This document shows positions 1 through 5,831 of a stretch of DNA of 7,246 nucleotides, piece after piece. The first letter of the stretch is position 1. Every line of letters starts with the position of its first letter. Location of the stretch: positions 1-7,246 of the forward strand of contig CAZVAQ010000168.1 in assembly GCA_964625145.1 (NCBI GenBank), given 5' to 3'. Source of the DNA: CAYTRP01 sp964625145. GTDB taxonomy: Bacteria > Sumerlaeota > Sumerlaeia > SLMS01 > JAHLLQ01. The notes beneath the pieces are model-generated. The model was not told where the DNA came from and did no database searches. It was given only the letters and a program-made list of their open reading frames with translations. A program made the translations under genes and the position numbers.

Positions 1-362
1 CACCCGCCCGCGTGGCCACGGAGATGGCTGCCGTGATGACCTTGGCATTCCTGATCAGTCCGCTCACCTGGACTCACTATTACCTCATGCTCGCATGGCC
101 TGCGGCGATGCTGCTGACGGGGACTTGGGCGCTTCCGAAATCCCGGTTGGTCAACGCACTCCTCCTTCTCGGTGTGCTGTTGTTCATGATGCCCGTCATC
201 CTTGCCATTCCCGAGCAGCCGTTTTTCGCGATGCTGTACGAGCGTGTCCTTCTTTCGCACTTCTTCTTCGGAGCCGTCCTGATTCTTTCTCTGCTCGTGG
301 CATCTCTTTGGTTCGGCAACAGATTGGATGAAAGGATGGAGGAGCAATGTGACAGCACCTGA
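1..362 (+). CDS. GT87-like membrane glycosyltransferase, C-terminal part (5' end outside window)
   Basis: The reading frame (codon phase from base 3) is open from the left edge to a TGA at 360-362, so this is the last ~119 residues of a longer protein. It is almost entirely hydrophobic, with about three membrane segments: around LAFLISPLTW, then ALLLLGVLLFMMPVILAIP, then FFFGAVLILSLLVASLWF. It ends in a short charged tail, ERMEEQCDST. The motif SPLTWTHYYLML matches the C-terminal SP-x-x-W-x-H-x-Y stretch of the complete neighbour (SPVAWEHHYGVL). That motif is typical of GT87/DUF2029-type GT-C transferases, which move a sugar from a polyprenyl-phosphate donor on the outer face of the membrane. 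Its last 14 bases overlap the next gene, so the two are probably co-translated. Family assignment rests on one motif and on resemblance to the neighbour; donor and acceptor cannot be told. Confidence 0.75.
   Translation, partial: PARVATEMAAVMTLAFLISPLTWTHYYLMLAWPAAMLLTGTWALPKSRLVNALLLLGVLLFMMPVILAIPEQPFFAMLYERVLLSHFFFGAVLILSLLVASLWFGNRLDERMEEQCDST
338..343 (+). promoter_or_regulatory. Ribosome binding site deciding a GTG start
   Basis: GGAGGA lies five bases before the GTG at 349-351. The in-frame ATG at 328 has no comparable site before it. I therefore place the second glycosyltransferase start at GTG 349, seven codons downstream of the longest possible frame. The site lies inside the end of the upstream gene, as expected for translational coupling. 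Confidence 0.7.
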
Positions 363-1764
363 AGGCGGTACGCCCACCACCCCTGCGCCGACCAGCGGGG
401 CATTGGGGTTTCATCGTCACGTTCGCAGACTCGCCCTGTTCTTCATGACGATGGCACTCGCTGTCATTGCCAACCAATACCTCATTCATGCCATCTGGCC
501 GGATGAATTCCTTCCGCCTCATCGTTTGGCCACCTCGCGACTCGAACCCCGCAACCAAGGGGGCGATTCGTGGTGGCCGATGATCATGGCCGTGATGCAC
601 CTCGAGGAAAACAAGGAACCGCCGGTTTATGAGGCCATCTTTTTTTCGGGGCATGCGAAGTTCCAATACCCTCTCTCCTCGCTCCACCCCGTCGCCGCTG
701 CCGCCACAAAGTTCCCCGAGGACTGGGATCGATCGGTCGATCGCCATGAGTACTACAAGTACCTCCACGAAAGCCTCTACAAATACCTAAACCGCATTTC
801 GTTTTACTTCTACCTCTCGGCACTCGCCTCCACCGGTGTCCTACTCTGGTGGGGGATGTCCGGGTTGGCAGAACGCCGCGGAGAGACGCTCGCCCGGCGA
901 GACCGCATCGCCCTTGTCATTCTTGGTATTCTCTTCGCCTTCATCCATTACCCTCTGCTCAAGGGCTACACCCAGGGCCAGGTCCAGACGTGGATCAACG
1001 CGTTCTTCGCCTTCTCGCTCTTGGCTTGGATGCGCCGGCGCGAAGGCATCTCCGGCGCCCTCATCGGCCTCGCCTGCCTCTTCAAACCGCAACTCGGCCT
1101 CGTGCTCATCTGGAGCCTTCTTCGCCGGCGCTGGAACTTTGCGGCATGTTTCCTCGCCGTCTTTGGCAGTGGCATGGCCATCTCTGTCTGTTGCTACGGC
1201 CTTGAAAATCACCTCGGTTATCTCAAGGTCCTGTCCTACATCTCGCACACCGGCGAGGGATACTACGCCAATCAATCCTTGAATGGGTTGATGAACCGCA
1301 TGCTCGGCAATGGCAACAACCTCGACTGGCTTTACTTCTCGTTCGCTCCGTATCATCCGGTGGTGTACTGGACCACCACGCTTACGGGCCTCGCATTGGC
1401 TGGTGCCGCGATGTTCTGGCGCATTCGCTCGCCAAAGCCCGCCAGCATTCTCGAGTACGGCATCATGTCGCTGACTGCCGTTGTCATTTCCCCCGTCGCG
1501 TGGGAACATCATTATGGCGTGTTGGCGCCGCTGTTCGCCGTCGCGCTTCCGCCGATTCTTCAGTTCCGTCCCTTTGGCCGTGCGACACTCCCAGCCCTGA
1601 TGGTCAGCTTCACGCTGACGGCTCTCTTCCTGCAGTTCACCAACCTCTGGGCCAACACGCCCTTCAACTTCGTGCAATCGTACCTCTATCTGGGGGCGCT
1701 TCTCTTTCTGGCGCTGCTTTACCGCACGGCTTGGGTGGAGAAGAGTGAATTGGAACGAAAGTAG
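349..1764 (+). CDS. GT87 (DUF2029)-like integral-membrane glycosyltransferase
   Basis: Predicted 471-residue polytopic protein. A proline/threonine-rich cytoplasmic N-terminus precedes a first membrane segment (~28-46). A long extracytoplasmic loop follows (~50-150), with GGDSWW (71-76) and KFQYPLSSL (104-112) in the places where GT87 proteins carry their acidic catalytic loop and the F-x-Y-P-P-like motif. Asp73 is the best catalytic-acid candidate. Further family-like stretches are GQVQTWINAFFAFSLLAW (210-227), GLACLFKPQLGLVLIW (240-255), NQSLNGLMNRML (308-319) and SPVAWEHHYGVLAP (381-394), with about nine or ten helices in all. GT87 enzymes known from mycobacteria (PimE type) transfer mannose from polyprenyl-phosphate-mannose; the sugar here cannot be deduced. 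It overlaps the upstream paralogue by 14 bases. The start is GTG 349 because of its ribosome site. The extracytoplasmic loop is longer than usual in my reading, so catalytic activity is inferred. Confidence 0.8.
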   Translation: MTAPEGGTPTTPAPTSGALGFHRHVRRLALFFMTMALAVIANQYLIHAIWPDEFLPPHRLATSRLEPRNQGGDSWWPMIMAVMHLEENKEPPVYEAIFFSGHAKFQYPLSSLHPVAAAATKFPEDWDRSVDRHEYYKYLHESLYKYLNRISFYFYLSALASTGVLLWWGMSGLAERRGETLARRDRIALVILGILFAFIHYPLLKGYTQGQVQTWINAFFAFSLLAWMRRREGISGALIGLACLFKPQLGLVLIWSLLRRRWNFAACFLAVFGSGMAISVCCYGLENHLGYLKVLSYISHTGEGYYANQSLNGLMNRMLGNGNNLDWLYFSFAPYHPVVYWTTTLTGLALAGAAMFWRIRSPKPASILEYGIMSLTAVVISPVAWEHHYGVLAPLFAVALPPILQFRPFGRATLPALMVSFTLTALFLQFTNLWANTPFNFVQSYLYLGALLFLALLYRTAWVEKSELERK

Positions 1765-1807
1765 TTTGTGAATGTGCAGGCGAGGATGCCTGCACCACGT
1801 TCCAATT
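1748..1807. repeat. Nested palindrome at the 3' end of the glycosyltransferase gene
   Basis: AATTGGAACG (1748-1757) is perfectly complementary to CGTTCCAATT (1798-1807). Inside it, GTGCAGGC (1774-1781) pairs with GCCTGCAC (1788-1795) around a 6-base loop. The outer left arm includes the last codons of the glycosyltransferase. No T-run follows, so it is not a classic intrinsic terminator. It may be a mobile or interspersed palindrome, or a 3'-end stabiliser. The base pairing is seen directly; the role is inferred. Confidence 0.65.
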
Positions 1808-2018
1808 TCCGAGATAGCCCTCTGATGGGATCCGGTCCTCTTGGCACGACTTGCCAGGGGAGACCCTGGCGGTCCCATGGGGGGCGGCCTGCTCGGCCGA
1901 GGCGGCTCTACCATTGACATCGACCCGCGCCGGGCTTGGGCTGTGTCCCCCCGGCGGGGGAGCGGAGTCTCTCGCCCCCCTGCGAATCCCTATCGCCATT
2001 GGACATGCACCTGCCCGA
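1808..2018. other. Structured GC-rich leader region upstream of the DAHP synthase gene
   Basis: No convincing gene. It contains several small inverted repeats. GCCAGGG (1853-1859) pairs with CCCTGGC (1864-1870) around a GAGA loop, which is a GNRA-type tetraloop. CTCGGCCGAG (1892-1901) is a perfect 10-base palindrome, and CGGCC/GGCCG sits just around it. A C-run followed by GGC and a G-run lies near 1947-1960. No aromatic-rich leader peptide and no T-box or riboswitch consensus could be recognised. A TTGACA lies at 1914-1919, but no plausible -10 follows it. Confidence 0.4.
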
Positions 2019-3080
2019 ATGAGACGCACTGAGAACCTCAATATCGACCAGACGATTCCTCTGGTCTCGCCCGCCAAGCTGAAGGCGGAGCTGCCGATCA
2101 CGGACGACGTGGCGGCGTTGGTGACGGAATCCCGCGCGACGATCGAGCGGATCATTCGCGGCGATGACCCGCGGTTCATGGCCATCGTGGGGCCGTGCTC
2201 GATCCATGACGAGGGGATGGCGATCGAGTACGCCGAGCGGCTGGCCCGGTTGGCGGCGACGCTGGCGGACCGGTTGTTCGTGGTGATGCGCGTCTATTTT
2301 GAGAAGCCGCGTACCACCTTGGGGTGGAAGGGCCTGATCAACGATCCGTTCATGGACGATTCGTTCCAGATCGAGGAAGGATTGCGCCGCGCGCGGCGGA
2401 TTCTGCTGCGGGTCGGTCAATTGGGTCTGCCGGCGGGGACGGAGATGTTGGAGCCGATCACGCCGCAGTACATCGCGGATTTGGTGAGCTGGGCGAGCAT
2501 CGGCGCGCGCACGACGGAATCGCCGACGCATCGCCAGATGGCCAGCGGCCTCTCCATGCCGGTCGGGTACAAGAACTCGACGGACGGCACGATCGACAAC
2601 GCGACGAACGCGATGCTCTCCGCGCGCATGCCGCACAATTTTCTGGGCGTGGATGATGCAGGGTTGACGTGCATCATCCGCACGAAGGGGAACAACGCGG
2701 GGCACCTGATCCTGCGCGGCGGGAAGAACGGGCCGAACTATGATCGCGCGAATGTCGCGGCGGCGACGGAGTTGCTGCAGAAGGAAGGGCTGTCCGCGGG
2801 TGTGATGATCGATTGCAGTCACGCGAATTCGAACAAGGATTACCGCCGCCAGGCGGAGGTGTGGCGCGATGTGGTGGCGCAGCATCGCGAGGATTACAAG
2901 CGCATCATCGGCGGCATGCTGGAAAGCAACCTGGTGGAGGGGAAGCAGGCGCTGGGGAGCGATCCGTCGCAGCTCAAGTACGGCGTGTCGATCACGGACG
3001 GCTGCATCGGTTGGGAGCAGACGGAGGAGCTGCTGCAGTGGGCGTATGAGAGCATCACTCCGCCGACGGTGGCGGTGTGA
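2019..3080 (+). CDS. aroF: 3-deoxy-D-arabino-heptulosonate 7-phosphate (DAHP) synthase, class I, AroF/AroG type
   Basis: 353 residues, the normal family size. It condenses phosphoenolpyruvate and erythrose 4-phosphate to DAHP, the first step of the shikimate pathway, in the cytoplasm. The metal ligands are all visible: Cys60 in GPCSIHD, His268 in DCSHANSNKDYRRQ, Glu302 in ESNLVEG and Asp327 in SITDGCIGWE. The phosphate- and PEP-binding residues are present too: RVYFEKPRTT (91-100), IGARTTES (161-168), GYKNSTDGT (183-191) and ILRGGK (231-236). Start ATG 2019 gives the family N-terminus (LNIDQTIPLVSPAKL); the frame stays open upstream to 1851, but that extension is low-complexity and unlike the family. 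The ribosome site is weak. Compared from memory, DCSHANSNKDYRRQ, GLSMPVG and a Gly at 210 look closer to E. coli AroF than AroG, hinting at tyrosine rather than phenylalanine inhibition. The Nudix gene follows in a TGATG overlap. Confidence 0.96.
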   Translation: MRRTENLNIDQTIPLVSPAKLKAELPITDDVAALVTESRATIERIIRGDDPRFMAIVGPCSIHDEGMAIEYAERLARLAATLADRLFVVMRVYFEKPRTTLGWKGLINDPFMDDSFQIEEGLRRARRILLRVGQLGLPAGTEMLEPITPQYIADLVSWASIGARTTESPTHRQMASGLSMPVGYKNSTDGTIDNATNAMLSARMPHNFLGVDDAGLTCIIRTKGNNAGHLILRGGKNGPNYDRANVAAATELLQKEGLSAGVMIDCSHANSNKDYRRQAEVWRDVVAQHREDYKRIIGGMLESNLVEGKQALGSDPSQLKYGVSITDGCIGWEQTEELLQWAYESITPPTVAV

Positions 3081-3598
3081 TGGGCGAGGACATTTCCGTC
3101 CTTGGCGAGGGGCGTTGGCTGCGGCTCGTCACCAAGCGCGGCTGGGAGTACGCCGAGCGCCATCGCGGGAACACGGCGGTGATCATCGCGGCGCGCACGC
3201 CGGAGGACAAGGTCCTCTTCGTGGAGCAGGTGCGCATTCCGTTTGACGGTCCGGCGATCGAGTTTCCGGCGGGCTTGGTCGGTGACATTGATGGACAGGA
3301 GAACGAGGACCCCGCCATCGCGGCGCATCGGGAGTTGATCGAGGAGACGGGTTGGAAGGCGGGGACGTTGACGGAGGTGGCCCGCGGACCGGTGTCGCCG
3401 GGGATGTCCATCGAGACGCTGATTCTGTACAAGGCGGAGAACCTGCGCAAGGTCGGCCCGGGTGGGGGAGACGAGCTGGAATCCATCAAGGTGCACGAGG
3501 TGCCGATGGCGGTGGTGGAGGAGTGGCTGAAGGCGCAGGGGGAAAAGGGCCTGCAGGTGGATCCGAAAATTTATGCAGGGCTCTATTTCTTAAAGTGA
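3080..3598 (+). CDS. Nudix hydrolase, ADP-ribose pyrophosphatase-like
   Basis: 172 residues. The ATG at 3080 shares its A with the aroF stop (TGATG), a translation-coupling arrangement; a GTG one codon earlier is less likely. Nudix enzymes split nucleoside diphosphates linked to another moiety (here probably ADP-ribose to AMP and ribose 5-phosphate). The metal-binding core REL-IEE-TG is at 84-91, with Glu76 in the preceding E-x7-R position. Other ADP-ribose-pyrophosphatase-like features are VLFVEQVRIP (45-54), EFPAGLVGD (61-69), SPGMSIE (106-112) and a C-terminal segment EVPMAVVEEWL (140-150). The Nudix-box glycine is five residues farther from the Glu than the G-x5-E consensus, so there is an insertion in the first loop. 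A Trp occupies the last hydrophobic position. Why it is paired with DAHP synthase is unclear; simple housekeeping co-transcription is the modest explanation. The substrate is inferred from family resemblance only. Confidence 0.9.
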   Translation: MGEDISVLGEGRWLRLVTKRGWEYAERHRGNTAVIIAARTPEDKVLFVEQVRIPFDGPAIEFPAGLVGDIDGQENEDPAIAAHRELIEETGWKAGTLTEVARGPVSPGMSIETLILYKAENLRKVGPGGGDELESIKVHEVPMAVVEEWLKAQGEKGLQVDPKIYAGLYFLK

Positions 3599-3608
3599 CT
3601 ATAGATTG

Positions 3609-3776
3609 ACCACGGAGTCACGGAGGGCACGGAGAGAAGCAGTGACGAGACTTGATGGATCATCGACGTCTGATGGACTCTGACCAGTTCCATTTCTAAT
3701 CCGTGTTAATCTCATTCATCTGTGGATCATTGCACTTCTCCGTGTTCTTCGTGCCTCCGTGGTGAATTCATTCGTG
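3609..3776. repeat. Convergent-intergenic element made of CACRRAK heptamers with inverted ends
   Basis: The left arm (3609-3634) has three CACGGAG words at 3611, 3619 and 3628. The right arm (3738-3763), read on the minus strand, has CACGGAG, CACGAAG, CACGGAG with the same 8- and 9-base spacing. The 26-base arms match at 22 positions. Further minus-strand copies lie at 3699-3705 (CACGGAT), 3718-3724 (CACAGAT) and 3770-3776 (CACGAAT). Left arm and right arm begin 11 bases after the Nudix stop and end 22 bases before the queD stop, respectively. There is no open frame of interest. It could form a long imperfect hairpin in either transcript and act as a bidirectional terminator or stabiliser. 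Alternatively it is an interspersed repeat; I have the impression of similar words in other genomes but cannot check. Confidence 0.8.
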
Positions 3777-3784
3777 GTGCAATT

Positions 3785-4222
3785 TCAAACCACGGCCTTC
3801 CTTTCGACGCTGAAGAAGTTGTTCTCGGTTTCCTGGATCTCGACCTCGATGGTGTATTCGATGCCGCGGTTGGGGAACTTTTCCTTCAGGTGGCCGACGA
3901 CGCCCTTCCAGACGTGGACGGCGACGTTTTCGACGCTGGGGCTCTTGCCGGGGATGAGGACGATGCCTTCGGGCTCGAAGAGCTTGGGGTCGGTGAAGAG
4001 TTCGTCGTCGGCGGTGACGATGATCTTGTGGTCGAAATCGCGCAGGAGCTTCTTGAGCGAGCCGAAATCAACCGCCATGTCGAGCTCGTCGCGGGGGAAC
4101 TCCTCCGTGGAGACGGTGATGCGGCCGCGCCATGTGTGTCCGTGGACGAACCGGCAATGGCCGGGATAGCCCTTTTGCCGGTGGCCGGTATGGAATTTGG
4201 CGTAAACGGTGATCTTTTCCAC
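3785..4222 (-). CDS. queD: 6-pyruvoyltetrahydropterin synthase / QueD family protein
   Basis: 145 residues from GTG 4222, which has GGAG seven bases before it. A longer frame reaches 4327, but its extra residues (PPLSRTAPEIQPPP) look non-coding. QueD makes 6-carboxytetrahydropterin from dihydroneopterin triphosphate, a step towards 7-deazaguanine products such as queuosine; close relatives make pyruvoyltetrahydropterin. Zinc ligands are His14 (FHTGHR) and His27/His29 (VHGHTW). The nucleophile is Cys23 in C-x3-HGH. The Asp-His pair is D64-H65 (FDHKIIV), MAVDFGSLKKL (49-59) is the usual strand-helix, PSVENVAVHVW (95-105) matches P-T-x-E-N, and Glu131 in QETENN binds the pterin. The cysteine argues against the PTPS-III type, which has a glutamate there. 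No queC, queE or folE neighbour is in the window, so the QueD role is the likeliest of several rather than proven. It is convergent with the Nudix gene and divergent from the membrane pair. Confidence 0.88.
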   Translation of the reverse strand: MEKITVYAKFHTGHRQKGYPGHCRFVHGHTWRGRITVSTEEFPRDELDMAVDFGSLKKLLRDFDHKIIVTADDELFTDPKLFEPEGIVLIPGKSPSVENVAVHVWKGVVGHLKEKFPNRGIEYTIEVEIQETENNFFSVERKAVV

Positions 4223-4403
4223 GGGGAAACTCCGGTGATATTGGATGGGCGGGGGTTGAATTTCCGGCGCCGTGCGGCTTAGGGGAGGACAGAGGAGGAT
4301 TGCCTCCGCGCGCCGACTCTTGCCCAATGCGGGCAGAGGTCAAGCCTGTCTGGCGATATTCGTGCCGGCGCGCCGCATTCATCCGCCAAGGAGCATCCCG
4401 CCC
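4223..4403. other. Divergent intergenic region between queD and the membrane-protein pair
   Basis: This 181-base region must hold the promoters of both flanking units. I could not find a convincing -35/-10 pair on either strand. A small GGAGG/CCTCC hairpin with an ATTG loop lies at 4294-4307. AAGGAG at 4388-4393 is the likely ribosome site for the ATG at 4404, ten bases downstream. Confidence 0.4.
4230..4233 (-). promoter_or_regulatory. Ribosome binding site deciding the queD GTG start
   Basis: On the minus strand GGAG sits seven bases before GTG 4222-4220. This supports a start directly before the family's first strand (EKITVYAKFHTGH) over the ATG at 4327. Confidence 0.65.
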
Positions 4404-4835
4404 ATGTCCGACCAACCGCCTGTTGACCGCCCGATTGTCACGCATTTTGGCGGCGAGAGCGACGGTGGCCGCCCGGCGCAGAAGCCCAATACGGCCACGA
4501 TCATCGAGATCGTGCTGACGGCCGGGGCCGTGTGGTTGCTGCTGTCGAGCTTGCTATCGGGAACGGCGTACATATTCACGACGCTGTGGATGTGTCTGCC
4601 GATACCACTGTTTCTGTTCTTCGTGGCGATCTTCGCGTTGGTGGATGGCACACGAATGTTGCTGGGCCGCATGCGCGGCAAGCCGCGTATCTATGGATTG
4701 CTGTACGTGCTGGCGGTCTTTACGTGCTGGGACGTGCTGACGGTCTTGTGCGGTATTGCGATCCTGGTGTTGAGCGACTTGCAATCCGCGCGGGACTGGT
4801 ACGGCTATGACCGAAAAGACCTCAGGCACGGCTGA
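4404..4835 (+). CDS. Unrecognised small membrane protein with three predicted helices
   Basis: 143 residues. ATG 4404 is chosen because AAGGAG lies ten bases before it; the frame is open back to 4272, but that part is arginine-rich and unlike the rest. A polar N-terminus (1-31, rich in Pro, Asp and Gly) is followed by hydrophobic segments at about 32-52, 58-80 and 97-125. A positively charged loop (GRMRGKPR, 87-94) lies between helices 2 and 3 and would face the cytoplasm. The end ILVLSDLQSARDWY resembles small unannotated membrane proteins in which the last helix is followed by a short LL-S-x-P/L-x-V-x-x-Y/F tail; this is a resemblance, not an assignment. The gene overlaps the next by 29 bases, so the two products are probably made together and may interact. 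Function unknown. Confidence 0.75.
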   Translation: MSDQPPVDRPIVTHFGGESDGGRPAQKPNTATIIEIVLTAGAVWLLLSSLLSGTAYIFTTLWMCLPIPLFLFFVAIFALVDGTRMLLGRMRGKPRIYGLLYVLAVFTCWDVLTVLCGIAILVLSDLQSARDWYGYDRKDLRHG

Positions 4836-5820
4836 GAAGCCGCGGGATGTTTATGGTCTCCTGGTGCTGCTCAGCTCCGGAGCGTTTGGATTGATGCGAT
4901 CAGGCATCAGGCCGGCGGTGGATGCGGGGCGGCTGATGCTACTTCAGCGCGGAGATGTCGAATCGCAAGTTGCTTTGCGCGCGGTGAGTGGTTCGCGGTC
5001 GTTGTGGTGGGCGATTGCGAAGTTGATCGGTGTCCTGGCGTTGTTGGTTGCCGTGCGAAACCTGTTTTGGGTGGGCATCACCCAACTGCAATCACGTGGA
5101 GTCGCCATCCCGGGAGGCGTTGGGAGCGCATCGTGGTTTGCAGTGCAGCTATTGTCCATCACGTACCAACATGTGATGGATGCACGATTGTGGGTCGGTG
5201 TTATTGTTGCATTCATGGCGATGCGTTTTTTTTGCTCGGCGATGTGGTGCTCCGAGCTGAAACTTCTGCCGCTTCCGGCATCGTCAGTGGTGGCGCGTAT
5301 GATCGCCGTGATCTTTGTGGCGGCGTGTGCCTATCATATGCTCAACTATGCAATCAGGATTGTCTACTGGTTGGTGGTGATCTACTTTTTGCCCGGAGGG
5401 AACAGCTATGAGGCCTTCATGCCGTGGCTGTTCCTTACAGGATTGTACTACGATGGCAGGCCTTCGGCTAGCATGCCGTACATCCTTGTGCAGGAGTTGA
5501 TGGGGCATGCCTACGGGATCGCCTATTCGTTTTTCAACTTGATGCTCGCCGTCGTGCTGTCAATGAGGCTGCGCAACGTGGTCACGACGGTGATCATATG
5601 GGTGGTGGTGTCCACGGGGATAATGTGGGGGAGTTTCATGTTGCGGTACTTCGTTCATTCGAGAGTTCAAGGGATTGTACAGAAGTCCATGCCGGGCGAT
5701 CCAGGTGTGCTGGTGGGGAATGTGCCGATGTGGTTGATGATGGTTGTCTTGTTGATGATCGCGACGGGGCTGCTTTGCCGCTTGCTTGAGAGGCGGTTGT
5801 TGACGTTGATGGAGGAGTGA
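4807..5820 (+). CDS. Unrecognised polytopic membrane protein
   Basis: 337 residues starting at ATG 4807, inside the end of the preceding gene (29-base overlap); its ribosome site is weak. After a charged N-terminus there are about seven to nine hydrophobic segments. The clearest are near 68-91, 128-148, 160-195 (probably two), 229-252, 257-279 and 307-325. The protein ends in a basic/acidic tail (LLERRLLTLMEE). I see no ATP-binding, protease, transferase or transporter signature. Notable features are a Cys pair at 143/148 (CSAMWC) inside a helix and a tyrosine/glycine loop at 212-217 (GLYYDG). By eye its codons are less G+C-biased at third positions than those of aroF or ahcY. A permease-like or ABC-2-like role is possible from the general shape, but nothing specific supports it. 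Confidence 0.78.
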   Translation: MTEKTSGTAEKPRDVYGLLVLLSSGAFGLMRSGIRPAVDAGRLMLLQRGDVESQVALRAVSGSRSLWWAIAKLIGVLALLVAVRNLFWVGITQLQSRGVAIPGGVGSASWFAVQLLSITYQHVMDARLWVGVIVAFMAMRFFCSAMWCSELKLLPLPASSVVARMIAVIFVAACAYHMLNYAIRIVYWLVVIYFLPGGNSYEAFMPWLFLTGLYYDGRPSASMPYILVQELMGHAYGIAYSFFNLMLAVVLSMRLRNVVTTVIIWVVVSTGIMWGSFMLRYFVHSRVQGIVQKSMPGDPGVLVGNVPMWLMMVVLLMIATGLLCRLLERRLLTLMEE

Positions 5821-5831
5821 GTGAGACGGAC

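Noticed and set aside
1914..1919. Perfect TTGACA (-35 box)
   Set aside because: The sequence 15-19 bases downstream is G+C-rich, with nothing resembling a -10 box, so a chance match is likely.
841..1920. 359-codon open frame on the minus strand opposite the glycosyltransferase
   Set aside because: Its translation is rich in Arg, Glu, Gln and His with no domain. The plus-strand frame has a clear membrane-protein pattern and motifs, so this is a shadow frame.
1851..2018. N-terminal extension of the DAHP synthase frame
   Set aside because: The added 56 residues are low-complexity and cross palindromic DNA. The family N-terminus begins at ATG 2019.
1908..2885. 325-codon minus-strand open frame opposite aroF
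   Set aside because: Arg/His-rich shadow of a gene whose active-site residues are all identified on the other strand.
3609..3776. CRISPR array
   Set aside because: The repeats are only 7 bases with 1-12-base spacing and occur on both strands. There are no long identical repeats or unique spacers, and no cas genes.
3722..4282. 186-codon plus-strand frame, very acidic
   Set aside because: It is the antisense of queD; the Asp/Glu/Val-rich composition is typical of a shadow frame in GC-rich DNA.
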